This document shows positions 55,694 through 62,940 of a DNA stretch of 64,000 nt, one piece after another. The stretch comes from a bacterium (GTDB taxonomy: Bacteria; CLD3; SB21), in NCBI GenBank assembly GCA_008933615.1, contig WBUR01000008.1, positions 1 to 64,000 of the forward strand, read 5' to 3'. The notes beneath the pieces were generated by a model. That model saw nothing but the letters and a program-made list of their open reading frames with translations. It was not told where the DNA came from and ran no database searches. Numbering within the stretch: position 1 is the stretch's first letter; the number at the start of each line of letters is the position of its first letter. Position numbers and translations under genes: made by a program.

Positions 55694-56569
55694 ATGCGAC
55701 TGAAATTTATTTGCGCCTCTTTTTTAATGGTCTCTGCCATTTTTTCTTTGGATGAGGTTTTTCCGGCCAATGCAGCGGTCGCTGATTCGAACAATAATAA
55801 GGTAAATCAGAAAATCATAAACCCGAAGGCAACTTTCCATTTCGGGTTTACGTATGGAAGAGCCAGTTTTAGTACTCGAACCGGGGTTCTTTCAGCTTTT
55901 TCAGCTTCCGGTTATCTGTATCATGTTATATCACAAGCCGATCCGGGCGCAAAATCCGGCCAGCCGATAGTATACTCCGTTTATGTCGAAGGCAACCTTA
56001 CAAAAAAAATTCTTCTGGGCGTGCATGTATCAAAAACTAGAAATCAGAAAATCACCGGAAGCAATTGGATAGGCGCGTTGGAGGAAAAAAAGCCTGTCCC
56101 CGTGGAACGATTTGACGTGGAGGAAACGTATTCCACCGAATTTATTAACGGAACAATCAATTATATCATACTTCCGGTAGACTTCAATCATTCCCGATGG
56201 GAAGTAAGTGTCGGCACTGGCATTAGTTATAATAAACTAAAATTGTCCGGCATGCAGCATTTTGAAAGACGTGAAAGACGGCCTGCCAACTCCGTTCCTC
56301 TCGATGACACCTCTGCCTCATATGGAACAAAAGCGAGCGGCTTTGGATATTTATTTGCCGGAAGTATTGATTTTTATTGGTCACGTTTTGTTTCAAACCA
56401 ATTCAAATTGGAATTTCGACATACGCCTTCTCTGCATGTGCCGGCCCAAACATATACGTACGTGACGACCCGGTCCCGGGTGCGCGTTACCGACTCGCAA
56501 ACTTTAAAAAAGCATTCCATACGCTATTCCGGGGTGATACTCTCCATTTCTCTGCGCTTTCACATCTGA
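55694..56569 (+). CDS. Hypothetical exported protein, possible outer-membrane barrel
   Basis: 291 residues. A signal peptide (LKFICASFLMVSAIFSLDEVFPANA) is cleaved near residue 28. The mature part has alternating hydrophobic strands and aromatic girdles (TFHFGFTYGRASFSTRTGVLSAF, VYVEGNLTKKILLGVHVS, SVGTGISYNKLKLSG, GFGYLFAGSIDFYWSRFVSNQFKLEFRHTPS) and ends in a strand with terminal Phe-His-Ile, consistent with an outer-membrane beta barrel. No family recognised. The ATG at 55694 has no strong RBS. Divergent from the S9 peptidase. Confidence 0.6.
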   Translation: MRLKFICASFLMVSAIFSLDEVFPANAAVADSNNNKVNQKIINPKATFHFGFTYGRASFSTRTGVLSAFSASGYLYHVISQADPGAKSGQPIVYSVYVEGNLTKKILLGVHVSKTRNQKITGSNWIGALEEKKPVPVERFDVEETYSTEFINGTINYIILPVDFNHSRWEVSVGTGISYNKLKLSGMQHFERRERRPANSVPLDDTSASYGTKASGFGYLFAGSIDFYWSRFVSNQFKLEFRHTPSLHVPAQTYTYVTTRSRVRVTDSQTLKKHSIRYSGVILSISLRFHI

Positions 56570-56798
56570 TTTTCAAATTTATTCGACACACTTGCATTGC
56601 GAGCCGGTACCTCCCCGATGACGAATGCTATAAAATAAATAAATTCAGCTATGGTTTTATTAACATTTTTCTTATGTTTATTCTAGTTTTTCAGCAAGGC
56701 ATCATGATATCCGGCAAGGTTTCGCATTCATTATGGTTTTGATTAACATTTTCTCGATTGTTTTTGCCGTGATACGGCTGAATTCGGGAGAAGATCCA

Positions 56799-57251
56799 AT
56801 GAATATTGAAAGCTCCGTTTTCAAAGACCGCGGATGGATTCCAAAAAAATACACTTGCGACGGCGAAAATGTTTCTCCACCGCTTTTGTTTAACAGTATC
56901 CCGCTAAATGCAGCCAGCCTTGCCTTGATCTGCGATGATCCCGATGCGCCGGCCGGAACATGGGTTCACTGGGTTGTATTTAACTTGCCGCAGAATACGA
57001 AAGGCCTGCCTGAAAATATTTTATCCGACACAGCGTTGCCCGGCGGCGCCAAGCAGGGCGTCAACGATTTTCGCAATATCGGTTACGGCGGGCCGTGTCC
57101 TCCAAGCGGTAAGCATAGGTATTATTTTAAACTTTACGCCCTGGACTATTTACTAGACCTTGAAGCGGGAGCCACAAAGTGGCAGGTTGTCCAAGCCATG
57201 AAAGGTCATATTATTGCTGAAGCAAAACTAATGGGTATGTATCAACGGTAA
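56799..57251 (+). CDS. YbhB/YbcL-family PEBP (Raf kinase inhibitor-like) protein
   Basis: 150-residue phosphatidylethanolamine-binding-protein fold. Core family motifs are YTCDGENVSPPLLF, CDDPDAPAGTWVHWVVFNLP and GYGGPCPPSGKHRYYFKLYALD, which form the anion-binding pocket. The ATG at 56799 follows GGGAGAAG; the frame is open to 56733, and that longer form would add a hydrophobic N-terminus, so an exported version cannot be excluded. The bacterial family's role is not established. Confidence 0.88.
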   Translation: MNIESSVFKDRGWIPKKYTCDGENVSPPLLFNSIPLNAASLALICDDPDAPAGTWVHWVVFNLPQNTKGLPENILSDTALPGGAKQGVNDFRNIGYGGPCPPSGKHRYYFKLYALDYLLDLEAGATKWQVVQAMKGHIIAEAKLMGMYQR

Positions 57252-57288
57252 CATTTACTTCTGGCTCCTATCCGTATTGCTCACATAC

Positions 57289-57315
57289 GTCATGCTGAGC
57301 CGATCGAAGCATGAC
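57289..57315. repeat. Short palindromic repeat (GTCATGC family)
   Basis: GTCATGC at 57289-57295 and GCATGAC at 57309-57315 flank TGAGCCGATCGAA. Similar 'GTCATGCTGAGC..GAAGCATGAC' repeats are common in FCB genomes (from memory). A second small hairpin, CAGC/GCTG, with a T-run lies at about 57331-57362 and may terminate the PEBP gene. Confidence 0.5.
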
Positions 57316-57453
57316 TAAGTATCAATAAATCAGCCTTCGACGAGCGCTGACTGTTTTTTATCTTTAATGTGCGTACAGCGGATAAGCACGTTACTTTTTT
57401 GCCGGTACTGTTATTTCATATTTTTGTTGTATCTACTTACAGGAGTACACTTC

Positions 57454-58749
57454 ATGGAATCCGGTTCATCACCCGAACTCAATACCTTACAGGAAGAAAA
57501 TATCAGGCTGCGGCGCGCAGTTGAAGAACTTTCTATTTTGAATGACCTGGCGCGCGTGATCGGCGGCACCATGAATTCTCAGGAAATCATGCAGACGATC
57601 ATTCACCGCTCACTTCGAGCTGTGCACGCAGAACAGGGTGTTATCACCCTCGTTGACTCCAGCGCCGACCGATCCATGAAGACATTGGTACGAAGCATGG
57701 TCAGTTCCAGCGATCACTCAAAATTCCACTTGACCGAAAGTATGCTCGGCTGGATGCATCTCAACAAGAAACCGCTGATGGTTAACGATCCTGCAACGGA
57801 CGAACGGTTTAGAGGTATTACCTGGGACGCTTCGTTCCGCAATGCCCTAAGCGTTCCGATGACCGTCAAATCAACGCTGATAGGCGTTCTAACTGTGTAT
57901 AACAAAAAAGAAGGAAAAGCCTTCACCGACGATGAACAGCGCTTGCTCGCTATTATTGCAACCCAATCGGCGCAGGTCGTCGAGAATGCGCGTCTATATG
58001 AAAAAGAAAAAGAACTGGTATATATCCAGGAGGAGTTGCGTCTCGCTGCGCAAATTCAATCCGAACTCCTGCCGACCACTTTTCCAAAGATCAAGGGATA
58101 CCAACTTTCCGGAAAAAGCATCGCCGCGCAATCGGTTGGAGGCGACTACTTTGATTTTATTCAGATGAACGAAAACAAATTGGCGGTTTGTCTCGGCGAC
58201 GTCTCAGGAAAAGGTTTGCCGGCGGCTATGCTCATGGCCAATCTGCAGGCGACACTGCGCGGACAAACGCTGCTCGCCAATTCCCCCAAGCAATGCATCG
58301 AGCGTTCCAACAAACTATTGCACCAAAGCACCGGCGATGAGAAATACGCAACGCTGTTTTACGGAATTCTGGATACGGCCACGCATCAGTTCAGCTACAC
58401 CAATGCCGGCCACAATCCGCCGCTGATCATTTCCAAGGACGGCTCCATACGACTATTGCGCAAGGGCGGGATCGTAGTCGCCATGATGGAAACTTTTCCA
58501 TATGATGAGGAAACGGTCAGCTTTCTCCCCGGCGACACGTTGATCATTTATTCGGATGGTATTTCGGAAGCGATGAATGATAAGGAAGAAGAGTTCGGCG
58601 AAGAAAGACTGGAAGCGCTTCTGAAGAAAACGCTGCATCGTCCTCCGGATGAAATGATCACTTCGGTTATCGAAGCAGTCAATGCGCATGCAGGAAACAT
58701 GCCTCAGATGGACGACATGACGCTGGTCGTATTGAAGATGATGGAATAA
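57454..58749 (+). CDS. GAF-domain SpoIIE/RsbU-type protein phosphatase
   Basis: 431 residues. A short N-terminal coiled coil (NTLQEENIRLRRAVEELSIL) is followed by a GAF sensor domain (about 25-175) and, after a linker helix (LRLAAQIQSELLP), a PP2C-type phosphatase (about 205-430) with GGDYFDFI, GDVSGKGLPAAMLMA, NAGHNPPLII, SDGISEAMN and DDMTLVVLK metal-binding motifs. RsbU-type proteins dephosphorylate anti-sigma antagonists in partner-switching pathways; no RsbV/RsbW gene is adjacent. The ATG at 57454 follows AGGAG; the open frame upstream from 57367 is not supported. Confidence 0.9.
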   Translation: MESGSSPELNTLQEENIRLRRAVEELSILNDLARVIGGTMNSQEIMQTIIHRSLRAVHAEQGVITLVDSSADRSMKTLVRSMVSSSDHSKFHLTESMLGWMHLNKKPLMVNDPATDERFRGITWDASFRNALSVPMTVKSTLIGVLTVYNKKEGKAFTDDEQRLLAIIATQSAQVVENARLYEKEKELVYIQEELRLAAQIQSELLPTTFPKIKGYQLSGKSIAAQSVGGDYFDFIQMNENKLAVCLGDVSGKGLPAAMLMANLQATLRGQTLLANSPKQCIERSNKLLHQSTGDEKYATLFYGILDTATHQFSYTNAGHNPPLIISKDGSIRLLRKGGIVVAMMETFPYDEETVSFLPGDTLIIYSDGISEAMNDKEEEFGEERLEALLKKTLHRPPDEMITSVIEAVNAHAGNMPQMDDMTLVVLKMME

Positions 58750-58754
58750 TTTTT

Positions 58755-58848
58755 TAAACCCGTGAGGTTTAGAAGATACCCATACTCATAACAGCGTAAC
58801 TGCAAATACCACGTGTCTACCGGCGATGAACTAAACCTCACAGGTTTA
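58755..58848. repeat. 94-bp inverted-repeat element
   Basis: 17-base arms TAAACCCGTGAGGTTTA (58755-58771) and TAAACCTCACAGGTTTA (58832-58848) are reverse complements except for one base. It is non-coding and lies just after the phosphatase gene. Resembles the 'AAACCT..AGGTTT' dispersed palindromes found widely in bacteria. Confidence 0.65.
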
Positions 58849-58976
58849 TATTTTCTTCGCTTGCCAATAAGCAATGCAATCCGTAATTTGCAATCCAGAT
58901 AGCCGTGACTTCCAATAATTTCATTGTTCTAGCCATGTTCGATTCCTACCTCAAATTATTATTTGAAATTACCTAA

Positions 58977-59237
58977 CGCGGGGATGCGCGCGAAGAATCG
59001 TATTATTCCGCGCTGGAAGACCTGATCCATTCATTGGCGAAGCATTTCGATAAAGCCAAAGTTCAAGTCGCTACGCTGCCGAAGAAAACCCTCATTATCA
59101 CCGTTCTGGGAAAGACCATCGACATCCAATCCGAACTCGATCCGCTTTTTGACGCCGTAGAAAAAAATATTTTGCAGATCGAACAATCAGTATTGGTAGG
59201 CGCAAGCTTTAGCTTGCGAGACGCGCGCGCAGCCTAA
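58977..59237 (+). pseudogene. Gene remnant ending in a REP element
   Basis: An open frame without a plausible start encodes DAREESYYSALEDLIHSLAKH, KAKVQVATLPKKTLIITVLGK and LFDAVEKNILQIEQSVLVG. The composition looks like real alpha/beta protein. After LVG the frame runs into the REP palindrome (59195-59251) and stops. An in-frame TTG at 59034 could start a 67-residue product, but the sense continues upstream of it to a stop at 58974-58976. The most economical reading is a C-terminal fragment of a lost gene. I do not recognise the family. Confidence 0.4.
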
Positions 59238-59251
59238 AGGCTGCGGCTACC
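59195..59251. repeat. REP-type double palindrome (BIME-like)
   Basis: Two 18-base palindromes, CGCAAGCTTTAGCTTGCG at 59201-59218 and CGCAGCCTAAAGGCTGCG at 59228-59245, are bracketed by inverted GGTAG/CTACC. This is the layout of paired REPs recognised by RAYT transposases, and a RAYT gene starts 69 bases downstream. Confidence 0.75.
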
Positions 59252-59320
59252 ATTATTTTTTTGACGCGGCCTTATCCTGACAGACTTTTTATTCGTACGG
59301 AAATTTGGCAAATCTATGAA

Positions 59321-59902
59321 ATGAACACGATCCGAAACAGAAAATCCATTCGATTACCTGGTTACGATTATTCAAAACCCGGCGCCTATTTCGTGACGGT
59401 ATGCGTGAAAGAACATGCGCATTTATTCGGTTCCATCGAAAAAACCGTCATGCGGGAAAACGAATTTGGGGAAATCGTACGGGAATGTTGGAATGATTTG
59501 CCCCGTCATTACCCGTCGGTGAAATTGGACACATTCGTCATCATGCCGAATCATATTCATGGAATTATTATCATCGTGAATGATGATCACGGCGGTGGTG
59601 ACGTAGGGGCAGGTTTCAAACCTGCCCCTACGAAAACCAAAACCAACACACCAAAACGTCACGGTTTGTCCGAAATCATCCGTGCGTTGAAAACGTTTTC
59701 CGCCCGCCGTATCAATGAAATGCGAAATTCGCCCGGTATTTCCGTTTGGCAACGTAATTTTTATGAACATATTATCCGGAACGAACATGCGTTAAATCAA
59801 ATCCGCAAATATATCGAAGCCAATCCTGCGAATTGGCAATTGAACAATGGGAATTCCATTTCCGATGAACTCGCCCACGTCAAAACCTTGTCAACCGTTT
59901 AG
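59321..59902 (+). CDS. REP-associated tyrosine transposase (RAYT, Y1 family)
   Basis: 193 residues. Single-strand DNA transposase-like fold: YDYSKPGAYFVTVCVKEHAHLF (first strand), the HUH motif in FVIMPNHIHGIIII, and the catalytic Tyr in VWQRNFYEHIIRNEHALNQIRKYIEANPANW. These match the RAYT branch of the IS200/IS605 superfamily, which acts on REP palindromes. The ATG at 59321 gives the normal N-terminus and lacks a strong RBS. Residues about 95-105 (GDVGAGFKPAPT) are encoded by a REP-like palindrome within the frame, yet the frame stays intact and both catalytic motifs are present. Confidence 0.9.
   Translation: MNTIRNRKSIRLPGYDYSKPGAYFVTVCVKEHAHLFGSIEKTVMRENEFGEIVRECWNDLPRHYPSVKLDTFVIMPNHIHGIIIIVNDDHGGGDVGAGFKPAPTKTKTNTPKRHGLSEIIRALKTFSARRINEMRNSPGISVWQRNFYEHIIRNEHALNQIRKYIEANPANWQLNNGNSISDELAHVKTLSTV
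59603..59631. repeat. REP palindrome embedded in the RAYT coding sequence
   Basis: GTAGGGGCAGGTTT (59603-59616), one base, then AAACCTGCCCCTAC (59618-59631): a perfect 14-bp inverted repeat. It begins with the GTAG tetranucleotide that also starts the upstream double palindrome, and it encodes the peptide GAGFKPAP in frame. Confidence 0.8.
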
Positions 59903-60256
59903 ATGTGATACATGCGAGCAGCGGCCCGGCGTTTGAATGTGATATTCTGAACTTTCCCACAAATAATCCCTTGCACAATTCCGCTAAATGCAGTATATAT
60001 TCACATATCCAACAGAAAAACAGAGGTCTCCCGTCTATACTTAACCAGAGTTTACTCTTGTTTTAAAAACAACCTGTTTGAAAAGCAGAGTTACGAACTC
60101 AAGTAATTCCGACCTAATCAGGTTGATCGGCAAAGAAGTAGATATTCGATCAACTGCATAAGCATAAAATAACATATTATTTTAATTATTCATCTGCAGA
60201 TCAACTTCTTAACCTAATAAGGAGATGTGTCTGCGTTTATCTACAGGATCGTGATT
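59903..60256. other. 354-base non-coding stretch upstream of the kinase genes
   Basis: No gene or RNA recognised. The motif GTTGATC/GATCAAC occurs three times (inverted at 60122-60128, direct at 60148-60154 and 60199-60205) just ahead of the kinase gene and could be regulatory. AAGGAG at about 60218 is followed by a GTG (60227) in the kinase frame, but the ATG at 60257 matches the paralogue better. Confidence 0.3.
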
Positions 60257-62893
60257 ATGATAGGCCAGAATATTTTACATTACAAAATTCTCGATAAACT
60301 CGGCGAGGGTGGAATGGGCGTCGTGTATAAAGCACAGGATACCAAACTCGACCGGCTAGTTGCGTTGAAGTTTCTCCCCCGCTACGTCGCATCCAACGAT
60401 ACAGAACGCGCGCGTTTTCTTCAGGAAGCGAAAGCCGCGGCAACCCTGAATCATCCTAACATCTGCACCATTCATGATATTAGTGAAAATGCCGGAGAGC
60501 AATTTATTGTCATGGAATGTGTTGAGGGCGTGACCGTAAAACAGAAATTTTCAGATTCCGCTCTTAAGATCGGTGATGCAATAGGCTATGCAATTCAAAT
60601 CGGCGAAGCCTTACAGGAAGCACACACAAAAGGTATTGTTCATCGTGATGTGAAATCCGAGAACATCATGGTCAATTCCAAAAATCAAATCAAAGTAATG
60701 GATTTCGGATTGGCCAAATTACGTGGCTCGGTCAAACTTACCAAATCCTCCAGTACTACCGGAACGCTTGCCTACATGGCGCCAGAACAGATCCAGGGAG
60801 GAGAAATCGACGCACGGGCGGATATTTTTTCGTTTGGTGTTGTCTTGTATGAAATGTTGACTGGGCATACGCCGTTCCGCGGGGAGCATGAAGCCGCGAT
60901 GATGTATTCGATACTGAATGAAGAACCGCAACCGATACAAAAGTTCCGCGAAGATATTTCCTCTGAACTGCTTCACGTTCTGCATCGCGCACTTGAAAAA
61001 GATCCTGAAGAAAGATACCAGACGGTCAAGGATATGACCATCGATCTGCGGCGGCTGAGAAAGGAATCCACTCGCGTTGTTCGCCCATCCGGAAGCGTTC
61101 AAATTCGTGAACAATCCGAACCTTCGGTTCCGGAGACGAAGAGCGTACAGTCCATTAAGCCAAAACAAAACCGAATGGTTTTGATAGGCGGTATTGGTGT
61201 TGCGGCTGCAGTCACTATTGCGGTGGTATTCTCATTTTTTGGAAAACAAGAAAAAGTTCCGTTCCAGAAGTCGAAATTCACCAGGGTTACGTCCAGCGGC
61301 AAGGCAATGGAATCTGCGATTTCTCCTGACGGCCGATATATTTGTTACACAGAAAGAGATTCCGGAAAAGGATCTCTTTGGGTCCGGCAGATCGCAACGT
61401 CCAGCAATATTCAGATCGTTGCCCCGCAAACGAAAAACCCGTTCAATCTCACTTTTTCACCGGACGGCAATTTTATTTATTATACCCAATCCTCCGAACA
61501 GTCCGTAATACCCATTCTGTATCGAATTCCCGTTCTGGGCGGCACCCCCGTCAAGATCCTTGCAGATGTGCAGTCAAAAGTTTCCCTGTCCCCGGACGGA
61601 AAACAATTTACGTTTCATAGGGTCATCAGCAGTACCGGTGATTTTGCCGTGATGATTGCCAATACGGACGGATCCGCAGAAAAACTTCTTGCCGCCCATA
61701 GCGGCGTGTCGTGGTTCAATGGCAGCCCTTCGTGGTCCCCGGATGGAGCCACCATCGCGAGCGGATTGGGAACGTGGAAGGACGGCATGCATTCGGAATT
61801 ACTTGTCGTGGACGTACTGACGGGAAAAGAAAAACGCATAACGGAAAAAACCTGGTCGTCCGTTGCCAGCGTGGAGTGGCTCTCGTCCGGAGCAGGTATG
61901 ATCGTGCGCGGGGCGGAACGCGGTTCGGACCGGTCGCAGATCTACTACGTTTCGCATTCTTCCGGAGAAGTTTTCAGGATCACCAACGATGCAAACCAAT
62001 ACAACTCCTCCAGCGTGACGACCGACGGAAAGAGTCTATGTATCACGCAGAGTGAAATCGATTTTCAGCTTCATTATATTAGAAATGGAAATGCTTCTAA
62101 TTCTTCTAAGATCAGCAGCCAAAAGGATGACGGATTAAGCGGCCTGACGATCGGAAAAAAGGGCGAAATATATTACGGTTCGTCCTATGGCGGGCAATAC
62201 GATATCTGGACGGTGGATAGTTCCGGCAAGAAGCAGAGGCAAATAACCACCGATCCGGCCGTTGATATCGTTTCCTCCGTTACGCCCGATGGAAAATACA
62301 TTTTGTTTTCTTCGTATGAAACGACGGACACGCCCAGTATATGGCGCATCGGTGTTGATGGCAGCGGCCGCAAGCAGCTGACATCAGGGAGCGAGGATTA
62401 CTCTCCGATCATGGACCCGAGCGGTAAACACATTGTGATAGCATCCTGGATTCTGGGCCCGATGAGAATCATGACGATACCGGCCGACGGAGGAGAACGC
62501 GTTGACCTTTCGAAGATCGACGGTTTATCCCCCACTCTGTCTCCGGACGGATCTTTGGTGTATTTTCTACATCGTGCTAACGACAGTCCGACGGGCTCCG
62601 TTTACAGCGTTCCTGTTGAAGGAGGAAGCGCGAATAAAATATTCGATCTCCCACGGAACGCAGCCGATTTTGTCCGATGCAGGCCGGGCCGACAGGAGTT
62701 GAGCTACATCCTTGAAGATGGCGGCGTAGACAATATCTGGACATGCGCCTTAGACGGTTCTTCAGCAAAACCCTATACAAATTTTAAGGAAAATGTGATT
62801 GCTAATTTCGAATGGATGCCGGATGGTAATTCTCTGGTTGCCTCTCGCGGCAAGGTTTCAAGAGACGTGATATTGATCACAGAAGAAAAATAA
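60257..62893 (+). CDS. Membrane Ser/Thr protein kinase with PD40/WD40-like C-terminal propeller
   Basis: 878 residues. Kinase domain at residues 10-265 with the P-loop GEGGMGVVYKA, VALK Lys38, catalytic HRDVKSEN (129-136), DFG (149-151) and APE (175-177), so it should be active. A linker leads to one membrane helix (about 307-328; MVLIGGIGVAAAVTIAVVFSFF), and the rest is an extracytoplasmic TolB/PD40-type beta-propeller with repeated 'SPDGRYICYT', 'SPDGNFIYYT', 'TPDGKYILFS' and 'SPDGSLVYFL' units. The start at 60257 aligns exactly with the paralogue 47 bases downstream. Such Pkn-type kinases are common in FCB and Acidobacteria; the substrate is unknown. Confidence 0.9.
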   Translation: MIGQNILHYKILDKLGEGGMGVVYKAQDTKLDRLVALKFLPRYVASNDTERARFLQEAKAAATLNHPNICTIHDISENAGEQFIVMECVEGVTVKQKFSDSALKIGDAIGYAIQIGEALQEAHTKGIVHRDVKSENIMVNSKNQIKVMDFGLAKLRGSVKLTKSSSTTGTLAYMAPEQIQGGEIDARADIFSFGVVLYEMLTGHTPFRGEHEAAMMYSILNEEPQPIQKFREDISSELLHVLHRALEKDPEERYQTVKDMTIDLRRLRKESTRVVRPSGSVQIREQSEPSVPETKSVQSIKPKQNRMVLIGGIGVAAAVTIAVVFSFFGKQEKVPFQKSKFTRVTSSGKAMESAISPDGRYICYTERDSGKGSLWVRQIATSSNIQIVAPQTKNPFNLTFSPDGNFIYYTQSSEQSVIPILYRIPVLGGTPVKILADVQSKVSLSPDGKQFTFHRVISSTGDFAVMIANTDGSAEKLLAAHSGVSWFNGSPSWSPDGATIASGLGTWKDGMHSELLVVDVLTGKEKRITEKTWSSVASVEWLSSGAGMIVRGAERGSDRSQIYYVSHSSGEVFRITNDANQYNSSSVTTDGKSLCITQSEIDFQLHYIRNGNASNSSKISSQKDDGLSGLTIGKKGEIYYGSSYGGQYDIWTVDSSGKKQRQITTDPAVDIVSSVTPDGKYILFSSYETTDTPSIWRIGVDGSGRKQLTSGSEDYSPIMDPSGKHIVIASWILGPMRIMTIPADGGERVDLSKIDGLSPTLSPDGSLVYFLHRANDSPTGSVYSVPVEGGSANKIFDLPRNAADFVRCRPGRQELSYILEDGGVDNIWTCALDGSSAKPYTNFKENVIANFEWMPDGNSLVASRGKVSRDVILITEEK

Positions 62894-62940
62894 TTGATCC
62901 GATTTATTCATTGAATACGTGTTAAGGTTTCGGAGGACTG

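Noticed and set aside
58844-58936. 31-codon minus-strand ORF (ATG at 58936) with an AGGTAGGA site
   Set aside because: It ends inside the inverted-repeat element and encodes no recognisable domain; probably chance.
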